Positions 1 to 5,802 of a stretch of DNA of 10,616 bases are shown here, piece after piece; within the stretch, counting starts at the first letter, position 1, and every line of letters begins with the position of its first letter. Source of the stretch: Vicinamibacteria bacterium. GTDB lineage: Bacteria; Acidobacteriota; Vicinamibacteria; Fen-336; JAGNNV01. The notes beneath the pieces are model-generated. The model ran no database searches, had not been told where the DNA came from, and saw nothing but the letters and a program-made list of their open reading frames with translations. The stretch covers positions 1 to 10,616 of the forward strand of contig JAENWE010000012.1 in the NCBI GenBank assembly GCA_016650185.1, in the 5' to 3' direction. A program made the position numbers and the translations under genes.

Positions 1-195
1 CCAGAACCCCTCGTGTGCGGTCGCGAGTCTTCGCCATGGTGAATCGGCGCCTGCCGCCTCTCTTCGAATCTCCAGGGTGGTTACACTCAAGAGCAGGGCC
101 AGGAAGGCAGCGCTCAGGAAGCGTGCGAGCGCCGGCCGCACCTCGGTATGGCCCGCCTCCTCGACCGCCTGGGCCTCGCGTTTGTCTTGCTTCAT
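1..195 (-). CDS. Membrane-anchored protein next to MBOAT acyltransferase, probably AlgJ/AlgX-like (partial, N-terminus only)
   Basis: This is an open frame of 65 codons that runs off the left edge of the window. It starts with ATG at 195, five bases after the MBOAT stop, and its AGGAG ribosome binding site overlaps that stop codon, so the two genes are very probably translationally coupled. The visible protein has a charged N-terminus (MKQDKREAQAVEEAGHTEVR), then one hydrophobic segment at about residues 22-42 (ALARFLSAAFLALLLSVTTL), then a polar region ending in the window at ...TAHEGFW. This looks like a cytoplasmic tail, a signal anchor and the start of a periplasmic domain. AlgI-type MBOAT genes are commonly followed by an SGNH-fold AlgJ/AlgX/DHHW-type protein that completes O-acetyl transfer outside the membrane. 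That identity rests on position and topology, since no catalytic motif lies inside the window. Confidence 0.65.
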   Translation of the reverse strand, partial: MKQDKREAQAVEEAGHTEVRPALARFLSAAFLALLLSVTTLEIRREAAGADSPWRRLATAHEGFW

Positions 196-200
196 GGCTC

Positions 201-1640
201 CTAGAAAATAAAATAGATGAACGGGTTGTAGCCTTGGCTCGCCATCATCACCAGAGCGAGGGCCAGGCACGAAAGAGCGACGGCGCCGCGGGGCCAGGTG
301 AGATGTCGGGACCAATCCCAGGTTTGCGGGCAGGTCCAAACCACGGCTCCGGCGACGATGAGGCTGATCAGAGCGTACGGTGTGAACATGATGGAGCCCA
401 GGAGCGCCGACTCGGGACGGGTTTCACCGCGCCCGAACATGTGGGAGAGGAACCGCACCGCGGACGTGAGGTCGGCCGCGCGGAAGAAGACCCAGGTCAC
501 CAGCACGCCCGCGAAAGTGAACGCCACCCGCGCCGGCCGCGGGAGGAAGCCGTAGGCGCTCCGCTGGCCGAGCCCCCGCTCCACCGCCAGCCACGCGCCG
601 TGAAGCCCACCCCATACCACGAAATTCCAGGCGGCGCCGTGCCACAGACCTCCAAGCAACATCACCACCGCCAGATTGATGTACGTGCGTCGCGGACCCT
701 TGCGATTGCCTCCCAGCGGAAGGTAGAGGTAGTCGCGCAGCCAGGTGGAGAGAGACATGTGCCAGCGCCGCCAGAAGTCGGTGATCGACTCGGCTCGGTA
801 CGGAGAGTCGAAGTTCTTCGGAAAGGCGAAGCCGAGCATCAGCCCGAGGCCGATGGCCATGTCCGTGTAGCCGCTGAAGTCGAAGTAGATCTGAAAAGCG
901 TAGGCGAGCGCGCCGGTCCAGGCTTCGAGAGGATGGAGCGAGGCCGCGCCGAAAGCGGCGTCGGCCACGAAACCGCAGGGGTTGGCGAGCAGGACCTTCT
1001 TGGCCAAGCCCATACTGAAGAAGACGACACCGCGGGCGAACTGCTCGTAGGTGTGCGTGCGACTATTGAGCTGGTCGGAGATCTCCGAGAAGCGGATGAT
1101 CGGCCCCGCCACCAGCTGCGGGAACATCGACACGTAGCAGGCGAAGTCCACGAAGCTGACCAGCGGCTTGGTCCGGCGGCGATAGATGTCGATGGTGTAG
1201 GACATGGACTGGAAGGTGTAGAAGCTGATTCCCAGGGGCAGAGCCACGCGCAGAAAAGCGTCCGGTCGTCCGTCGCTCACTCCGAGGGCTCCCAGCACAC
1301 CGAAATAGGAGTCCACGGCGAAGTTGAAGTACTTGAAGAATCCAAGCAGCGACAGATTGCTGGCGATGGACAGGGTCAGCCACCCACGCCGAACGCGCGC
1401 TTCGCTCGCTGATTCCGCCGTCTCTCCTGAGGGTCCGGTCGCGCCGAGCTTCGCCCCGCACGCGTAGTCGATGGTAGTCGACAACAGCATCAGACCCACG
1501 AACGCGGGATTGGCCCAGCCGTAGAAGACGTAGCTGCAAACCGTGAGCGCGAGATGACGCGCTTGCCGAGGCACGATGTAGTAGGCGGCCAGAGCGGCCG
1601 GCAGAAAATAGTAGACGAAGAGGTGAGAGCTGAAGACCAT
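201..1640 (-). CDS. MBOAT family O-acyltransferase, AlgI-like
   Basis: A 479-residue polytopic membrane protein of the AlgI/PatA branch of the MBOAT family. Members pass acetyl or other acyl groups across the membrane to exopolysaccharide, peptidoglycan or other extracellular acceptors. The N-terminus MVFSSHLFVYYFLPAALA is the usual AlgI opening, and this places the start at ATG 1640 rather than at an in-frame GTG 27 bases upstream. Hallmarks are QLVAGPIIRF at 175-184, DFWRRWHMSLSTWLRDY from 288 (conserved His294), and LGGLWHGAAWNF from 329, where His334 matches the catalytic histidine of AlgI. The end, GYNPFIYFIF, is also typical, and the length is normal for the family. The acceptor cannot be read from the sequence: no alginate biosynthesis genes are visible, so naming it algI would be too specific. 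It is followed at five bases by the probable accessory protein gene. ApaG lies about 70 bases upstream. Confidence 0.94.
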   Translation of the reverse strand: MVFSSHLFVYYFLPAALAAYYIVPRQARHLALTVCSYVFYGWANPAFVGLMLLSTTIDYACGAKLGATGPSGETAESASEARVRRGWLTLSIASNLSLLGFFKYFNFAVDSYFGVLGALGVSDGRPDAFLRVALPLGISFYTFQSMSYTIDIYRRRTKPLVSFVDFACYVSMFPQLVAGPIIRFSEISDQLNSRTHTYEQFARGVVFFSMGLAKKVLLANPCGFVADAAFGAASLHPLEAWTGALAYAFQIYFDFSGYTDMAIGLGLMLGFAFPKNFDSPYRAESITDFWRRWHMSLSTWLRDYLYLPLGGNRKGPRRTYINLAVVMLLGGLWHGAAWNFVVWGGLHGAWLAVERGLGQRSAYGFLPRPARVAFTFAGVLVTWVFFRAADLTSAVRFLSHMFGRGETRPESALLGSIMFTPYALISLIVAGAVVWTCPQTWDWSRHLTWPRGAVALSCLALALVMMASQGYNPFIYFIF

Positions 1641-1709
1641 GGGTGATCGGAACCCTGGGCGGCGCACGCGCCCCCGAGCCTCGTAGCCTAAGGGCCTTGG
1701 GCGGTTCGA

Positions 1710-2093
1710 CTAGTTCAAGGGCCCAGGCGTGGCCAGACCAAAGGGCGCGATCCTCGCTTCGAACCGCGAGCCATCGGCGGCGACCATGTTGTAGTGGCCT
1801 TCCATAGTGCCAAACGGTGTCTCCAGCGGGCAGAAGCTCGTGTACTCGAACGACTGGCCGGGCTGGAGCACGGGTTTTTCGCCGACCACGCCTGGACCCT
1901 CGATCGTCTCAATGTCGCCGTCGGCATCCTTGATGATCCACTTGCGGGACAGCAACTGAACCGGCGCCGCCTCGGTATTTGTGATCGTTACGGTGTAGGC
2001 GAAGATGAACTTGTTCGCATGAGGATTGCTCCTCTCCTCCACGTAGCGAGCGGCCACCTGCACCTTGACTCCGTTCGTGGTTGCGTCGCTCAT
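1710..2093 (-). CDS. apaG: ApaG (DUF525) domain protein
   Basis: A 127-residue protein matching ApaG over its full length. ApaG is a small, mostly beta, immunoglobulin/fibronectin-III-like protein. It was named for its link to apaH in enterobacteria and to cobalt and magnesium phenotypes, and its biochemical role is still unclear. Diagnostic stretches are the N-terminal strand KVQVAARYVEERSNP, FAYTVTITN at 31-39, LLSRKWIIKDADG at 47-59, the glycine loop EGPGVVGEKPVLQPG at 65-79, and FEYTSFCPLETPFGTMEGHY at 82-101. The ATG at 2093 has GAGG eight bases upstream. The gap from the upstream DUF1015 gene is 48 bases and holds a weak hairpin (stems 2115-2120 and 2132-2137) without a T tract. There is no apaH or ksgA nearby, so the enterobacterial context is absent. 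The family call is secure. Confidence 0.95.
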   Translation of the reverse strand: MSDATTNGVKVQVAARYVEERSNPHANKFIFAYTVTITNTEAAPVQLLSRKWIIKDADGDIETIEGPGVVGEKPVLQPGQSFEYTSFCPLETPFGTMEGHYNMVAADGSRFEARIAPFGLATPGPLN

Positions 2094-2141
2094 CGCCTTG
2101 ACCTCAATCGCCCAAACCCGACGGGCCGTGCCGGGTTGAGC

Positions 2142-3374
2142 TTACGCCTCGGCCTCCAATGGATGGATCAGGATTCCCGAAGGGATCTTTGGATGAAAGA
2201 AGGTGCTCTTCGGCGGCATCGACTCGGACGCGTCCGCCACCGCCTCGATGTGGCGCAGGGGCGTTGCCCGCATGAGGATGGCGACCGCGTCCTCGTGGGT
2301 CTGGAGTTCCCTCTTCGCGTCGGCCAGCGAATGCACGAATTCCACTCTTGGATCCTCGATGCCCAGGTGTTTGAAACCGACCTGGTGCAGGAAGTAGGTG
2401 TCGAGGTCCTTCAGGCATTTTGCCGCCTCCTTCGGAAGCTCGTCCTCGACGCCCGGCGCAGATTCGCAGACCACGGCCTTGCCGTCCGGCCAGCAGATGG
2501 CGAACGCGAAAGGAAGGGTCGAATTCGCGACCTCCCTGGCCGCCCGCTCGGGGCTGTTCACAGACTCGAGCAGGTATCGCCCCCGGAGACGCGTCATCAC
2601 TTCCGACGGACTAGGGGCGCCAAAGAGAATGCGGTGGTAGGGCAGAACCAGAAGGCCCGAGTCGTTCGGGCAGAAGTACCCATAAGTGCTGGCGCCCTCA
2701 GGACCGACTTCCTTCACATACCGCTGCGCGGTGGCATAACGGTGATGCCCATCAGCGATGTACGAAGGTCCGCCGCCCGCGCTCGCGGCCAGGGCCTCCA
2801 CGACCTCCTCTTCCGTGATCGCCCACATCGTGTGCGTCACCCCATCGTCATCGATGTAGGTGGCGAGAATCTCATGGGCCTCCTTGGCCTGCCTCGCCGC
2901 CTTGGCGAAGGCGCCCTTGTCCTCGAAGAAGAGAAAGATAGGCGAGAAGTTCGAGCCGGTGGCCTTGAGAACCGAGAAGCGATCCTCCTTTGCCGGCCCC
3001 CGCGTCTTTTCGTGCGGACGAATAACCGGCGATCCTTCAGGTTCAACTTTGAACCGGGCCAGGATTCCGATGCGTACAAAACCCCGGCCCTCCCAGGAGA
3101 AGCGCTGTTCGAGAAGGTAGATCGCCGCCTCCCGATCTTGAACCAGCGTTCCGTCCGAGCGCCAGCGTCCGAAGGTCTGGGCGATCCGCTCGTAGCCTTG
3201 GTCGCCATCGGCCGGGTCCTTCAAGATGACCCGGACCACGTTCCTCTCGTGCCGATCGAGGAGCGTCTTCCGATCGGCTTCGGAGATGACGTCGTAAGGC
3301 GGGGCCAGCAGGGCTTCGAGAGAGCCAACGGAGGCGGGGAATCTCAGGGCGCGGAAGGGTCGAATGTCGGTCAT
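2142..3374 (-). CDS. DUF1015 family protein (SerK/SbnI-related)
   Basis: A 410-residue soluble protein with no signal peptide or membrane segment. It shows the DUF1015 signature from end to end: an opening of IRPFRALRF, the APPYDVIS loop at about 24-31, RNVVRVIL at 44-51, RPHEKTRGPAKEDR at 119-132, and the highly conserved YIADGHHRYATA at 205-216. Length is normal for the family. Characterised relatives include the ADP-dependent free-serine kinase SerK of Thermococcus and the staphylococcal siderophore-cluster protein SbnI, which makes small-molecule or ParB-like nucleotide chemistry plausible. Most bacterial members are uncharacterised and substrate is not predictable here. In other genomes the family often sits beside serine or phosphoglycerate metabolism genes, but here it lies between the FHA gene (26 bases upstream) and apaG. 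I see no good Shine-Dalgarno before the ATG at 3374, which suggests coupling to upstream translation. Confidence 0.9.
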   Translation of the reverse strand: MTDIRPFRALRFPASVGSLEALLAPPYDVISEADRKTLLDRHERNVVRVILKDPADGDQGYERIAQTFGRWRSDGTLVQDREAAIYLLEQRFSWEGRGFVRIGILARFKVEPEGSPVIRPHEKTRGPAKEDRFSVLKATGSNFSPIFLFFEDKGAFAKAARQAKEAHEILATYIDDDGVTHTMWAITEEEVVEALAASAGGGPSYIADGHHRYATAQRYVKEVGPEGASTYGYFCPNDSGLLVLPYHRILFGAPSPSEVMTRLRGRYLLESVNSPERAAREVANSTLPFAFAICWPDGKAVVCESAPGVEDELPKEAAKCLKDLDTYFLHQVGFKHLGIEDPRVEFVHSLADAKRELQTHEDAVAILMRATPLRHIEAVADASESMPPKSTFFHPKIPSGILIHPLEAEA

Positions 3375-3400
3375 GGCGAGCGGGGCCGGTCGGCGTTTGG

Positions 3401-4123
3401 CTAGTCTTCGAAATAGCTGATCTTGGTGCTGCCCAGTTGGATAATGTCGTTGGGCTTCATCACCGCGCGGTCGATGCGGGCCGAATTCAGCAGCGTTCCA
3501 TTGCGGCTCTTGAGATCGAGAATCACGTATTTGTCGCCCTCGGCCTCGATACGGCAGTGGAAACTCGAAATTCGCGGATCCTTGAGAACGAGGTCGTTGC
3601 GAGGGTGCCGTCCGATCGAGAAGGTCGAGGCGGTAAGGGGCACCTCGCGGGTCTTGTCGTCGCCCACGATACGGAGGACCCGAGTAGGTATGGCGGGCGT
3701 GGCGATTTCAGGCAGAGCCCGCAGCTTCGCCGTTGATTCGGCGGACCCCGGGCCGGACTTGGATGCCTTGGACCGGGCCTCGGGCGGAGCCGTCCCCGGT
3801 CCGGCCTCGACCCGGGGCGGGAATTCGTTCGTCGCTCCCCCCCTTGGGGCGGCGGGGGCCGGCGGTGGCGGTGGCGGCGCGGAGGCGACCCGCTCAGGCG
3901 CCGGCTTGGCCCCCCGCTGGGGGGGGAGAAGGTCGGTTATGTGCAAGGCGCACAGTACGTGCATGGCGCTCAGGGCCTGATACTCGTCCAGCCCGCATCG
4001 CTTCACGATGTCCTCGATCGTTCTTTCGCCGTTGGCGAGGACGAGAATTCCCTTCTCGACATCGTTGAGGGCGCTCGTGTTCCTGGACGCGGTGCGTACC
4101 CGAAGGATGCCCTTTCGGGACAC
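3401..4123 (-). CDS. C-terminal half of a frameshifted DUF4388-FHA protein: winged-helix-like segment, Pro/Ala linker, FHA domain
   Basis: This frame carries the downstream part of a gene whose 5' part lies at 4174-4623 in another frame. Numbering from the GTG at 4123, residues 1-65 (for example NDVEKGILVLANGERTIEDI) resemble the helical end that usually follows DUF4388. Residues 66-145 are a Pro/Ala/Gly-rich linker. Residues 148-240 are a forkhead-associated domain with FSIGRHPRNDLVL, SSFHCRIE and SRNGT: Gly171-Arg172, Ser186 and His189, and Asn208 fit the phosphothreonine-binding signature. The domain should bind a phosphorylated partner in the cytoplasm. The frame stays open upstream to 4231 with matching residues (WAYTISPDFPALLIEAIRG), so GTG 4123 is probably not the ancestral start. 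It is the only standard start, however, and has AAAGGAG close upstream, so separate expression of this half is possible. DUF1015 follows after 26 bases. Confidence 0.85.
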   Translation of the reverse strand: MSRKGILRVRTASRNTSALNDVEKGILVLANGERTIEDIVKRCGLDEYQALSAMHVLCALHITDLLPPQRGAKPAPERVASAPPPPPPAPAAPRGGATNEFPPRVEAGPGTAPPEARSKASKSGPGSAESTAKLRALPEIATPAIPTRVLRIVGDDKTREVPLTASTFSIGRHPRNDLVLKDPRISSFHCRIEAEGDKYVILDLKSRNGTLLNSARIDRAVMKPNDIIQLGSTKISYFED

Positions 4124-4173
4124 GAACTCCTTTTGCAGAGCTTCCTTCTGGCACTGCCCGCGGATCGCTTCGA

Positions 4174-4623
4174 TCAGAAGGGCCGGGAAGTCAGGGCTGA
4201 TGGTGTACGCCCACGGCGGGGGGGCACGCCGTCATAAACGGTGAAAGTGCCGCTGGTCCAGGTTGCGACATCGCGCAGAGCGTCGAGCGAGAGGGACCGA
4301 AGATCGTTTTCCATCGAGGCCTCGGTGGCCACGTTTTCGGCAATCAAGGCCTGCGGAATTCGGTTCAGGCCGACTCTCTGCCGGAAAAGAGCGGTCTCGA
4401 TGTCGCGCAGCTTCAGGACGCCGCCCACCGAAAGCCGCGCTTCGATCTGGAGTTGCACCTTGCTGGACAGACTCCACACCGGCTGGCCGTCCACGAAGAA
4501 CACGCGGGTTTCCTGGTCCGACCGCTCAAACGCCACCAACGACGTCCGTTGCGTCTGGCTGAGGAAAAGAAAAATGTCGGCGGCGCCGACGCTGTCTATC
4601 TGGCCTTCAATGGCAAACCGCAT
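4174..4623 (-). CDS. N-terminal half of a frameshifted DUF4388 (PATAN-like) domain protein
   Basis: The 149-residue frame starts at ATG 4623, 35 bases after the YbdD-like gene. Residues 1-133 match the DUF4388 domain: MRFAIEGQIDSVGAADIFLF, then LSQTQRTSLVAFER, VFFVDGQPVWS and, near the end, TWTSGTFTVYDGV. This domain occurs in signalling proteins of deltaproteobacteria, cyanobacteria and Acidobacteriota, often with response-regulator or FHA modules. From residue 134 the frame enters a seven-C run and the remaining 16 residues (PPRRGRTPSALTSRPF) no longer resemble the family. The -1 frame continues with ...PPPWAYTISPDFPALL, which is what should follow. Adding one C, or a -1 slip on the run, would give one 407-residue DUF4388-FHA protein spanning 3401-4623. 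Both halves look well conserved, so this is a sequencing or assembly error, a recent mutation, or programmed slippage. Confidence 0.85.
   Translation of the reverse strand: MRFAIEGQIDSVGAADIFLFLSQTQRTSLVAFERSDQETRVFFVDGQPVWSLSSKVQLQIEARLSVGGVLKLRDIETALFRQRVGLNRIPQALIAENVATEASMENDLRSLSLDALRDVATWTSGTFTVYDGVPPRRGRTPSALTSRPF
4218..4224 (-). other. Homopolymer frameshift site (C7 on the coding strand) inside the DUF4388-FHA gene
   Basis: The coding strand reads GTG followed by seven C and then GCCGTGG. In the upstream frame this is V-P-P-R-R-G, and in the -1 frame it is A-P-P-P-W-A-Y. Family-like sequence stops on one side of the run and resumes on the other. With eight C the frame would read V-P-P-P-P-W-A-Y-T-I without interruption. 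A C7 run is a possible slippery sequence for ribosomal or polymerase slippage, and also a common place for sequencing indels. Confidence 0.8.
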
Positions 4624-4658
4624 GACTCTTTACCCGACTCTACCCTTGTCCTGGGGGG

Positions 4659-4853
4659 TTAGCAGCAGCGACTCACCGTGGAGTAGCGTCGGTTCACCGA
4701 ATCGAGGTAGAACTCCTCGGCCGTCAGCGGCGTCGCCCGCCTGTTCGTCGCCACCTCAAGATATCGTTCGTAGGCCCTGTCGCCCATGACCTCGCGGAGG
4801 TAATCCCAGGCCTCGTGGGCGTGGCGCCAGACCCACTGAGCCATAGGGGTCAT
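4659..4853 (-). CDS. YbdD/YjiX family (DUF466) small protein, CstA partner
   Basis: A 64-residue protein of the DUF466 family, the small partner that normally follows cstA/btsT-type genes (YbdD and YjiX in E. coli) and is reported to be needed for transporter activity. Start ATG 4853 overlaps the stop of the upstream transporter gene in an ATGA arrangement, which fixes the start and implies translational coupling. Longer in-frame starts upstream would lie inside the transporter gene. Family features are the N-terminal helix WVWRHAHEAWDYLREVMGD, YERYLEVATNR at 29-39, the TPLTAEEFY motif at 41-49, and a C-terminal RYSTVSRCC ending in the family's paired cysteines. The protein is complete, in contrast to the partner gene, which appears to lack its middle. 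Confidence 0.92.
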   Translation of the reverse strand: MTPMAQWVWRHAHEAWDYLREVMGDRAYERYLEVATNRRATPLTAEEFYLDSVNRRYSTVSRCC

Positions 4854-5617
4854 GCGCGTCCTTCCGCCGGCCATCGGGTCGCGACGTACGGTGATTCGTT
4901 GAGCGTGGTGTCCGTCGACCCCGAGAGTAACCGGATCCACAGGGACAACGCCTCGAAGATGAGAAACAGAATGAGCGCCACCAAGAGAGCGGTCACGCCG
5001 ACGTTGAGGTAGTTGTTGAAGATCAGTTGATGGGTGCGAGGAAGGGCCTCGGGGACGAGCGCTCCCCCCACGATCTGCGCCTCCAGGGCGTGCGCGTTCG
5101 CCAGGAAGCCCAGGCGCGGGCTCTCATCGAAAATCTTCTGGTAGCTCGCGGTCATGGTAACGACGATGAGCCACACCATGGGCGCCAAAGTGACCCACGC
5201 GTACTGCTTCTTGCCCATCTTGAACAAGATGGTGGTGGCGACGACGAGCGCGCAACAGGCCAACAATTGATTCGCGATGCCGAACAGAGGCCACAGCGAA
5301 TTGATGCCGCCGAGCGGGTCGATGACGCCCTGCCATAGAAAATAGCCCCAACAGCCGCAGGTCAGGAAGCTGGCGAAGAGGATGCTGCCATAGGAGCCCG
5401 TGGCTCCGAGGGGCTTGTAAATGTGGCCCAGGAGCTCCTGGACCATGAATCTTCCCACTCTGGTGCCAGCATCCAGGACGGTCAGGATGAACAAGGCCTC
5501 GAACATGAACCAGGTTCCGGTAATGGGCTCACCTCGCGAAAACGCGATGCCCGACAGGGCTCCGGCGCCCAGGACCGCGATGAGAATCCAGCCGAGGGCG
5601 AGCACAGTCGTGTTCAT
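4850..5617 (-). CDS. cstA: CstA/BtsT-type carbon starvation (pyruvate/peptide) transporter with a large in-frame internal deletion
   Basis: A 255-residue membrane protein homologous to CstA/BtsT, which take up pyruvate or peptides and are usually about 550-720 residues long. Residues 1-32, including LGWILIAVLGAGALSGIAFS then RGEPI, match the start of CstA (first helix, then RGE). Immediately after, residues 33-255 match the C-terminal five-helix part: FEALFILTVLDAGTRVGRFM from 39, WGYFLWQGVIDPLGGINSLW, LFGIANQLLACCALV, and a final NESPYVATRWPAEGRA. The middle, with the GHHFAAIAGAGP-type core motif, is absent, and no remnant is seen in other frames. An estimated 400-450 residues are missing, with the junction near 5505-5524. 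ATG 5617 is chosen because it begins the CstA-like N-terminus; the same frame is open to 5707. The coupled DUF466 gene follows. Transport by the usual mechanism seems unlikely, so this is either a degenerate gene or an assembly collapse. Confidence 0.88.
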   Translation of the reverse strand: MNTTVLALGWILIAVLGAGALSGIAFSRGEPITGTWFMFEALFILTVLDAGTRVGRFMVQELLGHIYKPLGATGSYGSILFASFLTCGCWGYFLWQGVIDPLGGINSLWPLFGIANQLLACCALVVATTILFKMGKKQYAWVTLAPMVWLIVVTMTASYQKIFDESPRLGFLANAHALEAQIVGGALVPEALPRTHQLIFNNYLNVGVTALLVALILFLIFEALSLWIRLLSGSTDTTLNESPYVATRWPAEGRA

Positions 5618-5802
5618 GCTTCTTCTTGTCACTCTTCCATTCAGGGTGGCGCGCACCGATTCGCCTGAACCGAGGGTTCGCCCACGAGGGCCGACGAAAC
5701 CGGGCAAAATGTCCGCGGAGCATAGAGCAGTTCACCAGGGTGAGGAGGCTATCCGGTCGAGTCGACATCCCGACCAAAACCTCGTGCTACATTGGCGCCG
5801 CC
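5618..5802. promoter_or_regulatory. Divergent intergenic region between the cstA-like and sulfatase-fold genes
   Basis: These 185 bases separate two genes that point away from each other, so promoters for both should lie here. On the plus strand TGCTACATT at 5785-5793 fits an extended -10 element, with a poor -35-like TCGACA at 5762-5767 at too long a spacing (20 bases). Transcription from it would begin at about 5800, right at the proposed TTG start, so either the message is leaderless or this element is not the promoter. On the minus strand I see no convincing promoter. The plus frame of the sulfatase-fold gene stays open through this region, but the encoded residues look unlike a protein N-terminus. 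Confidence 0.4.

Noticed and set aside
15..1412. 465-codon plus-strand open frame
   Set aside because: It lies opposite the AlgI-like gene, is rich in Arg, Gly, Glu and His with no recognisable motif, and is a GC-driven shadow frame. The minus-strand protein shows clear family motifs.
2115..2137. AACCCG/CGGGTT inverted repeat between DUF1015 and apaG as a terminator
   Set aside because: A six-bp stem with an 11-base loop and no following T tract, inside a run of co-directional genes.
1794..3404. 536-codon plus-strand open frame across apaG and DUF1015
   Set aside because: It spans two well-supported minus-strand genes and their gap, has no domain signal, and is typical antisense composition in GC-rich DNA.
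3919..3926. G8 run in the FHA linker as a second frameshift site
   Set aside because: The frame reads through it with the expected linker on both sides, so no shift is needed.
4854..4940. Longer start for the DUF466 protein (29 more residues)
   Set aside because: The extension is the transporter gene read in another frame. The ATGA overlap and the family's usual length support 4853.
5626..5802. N-terminal extension of the sulfatase-fold protein starting at 5626
   Set aside because: It would place 59 charged residues before a lipoprotein signal peptide and would overlap the presumed divergent promoter region; TTG 5803 gives a normal signal peptide.
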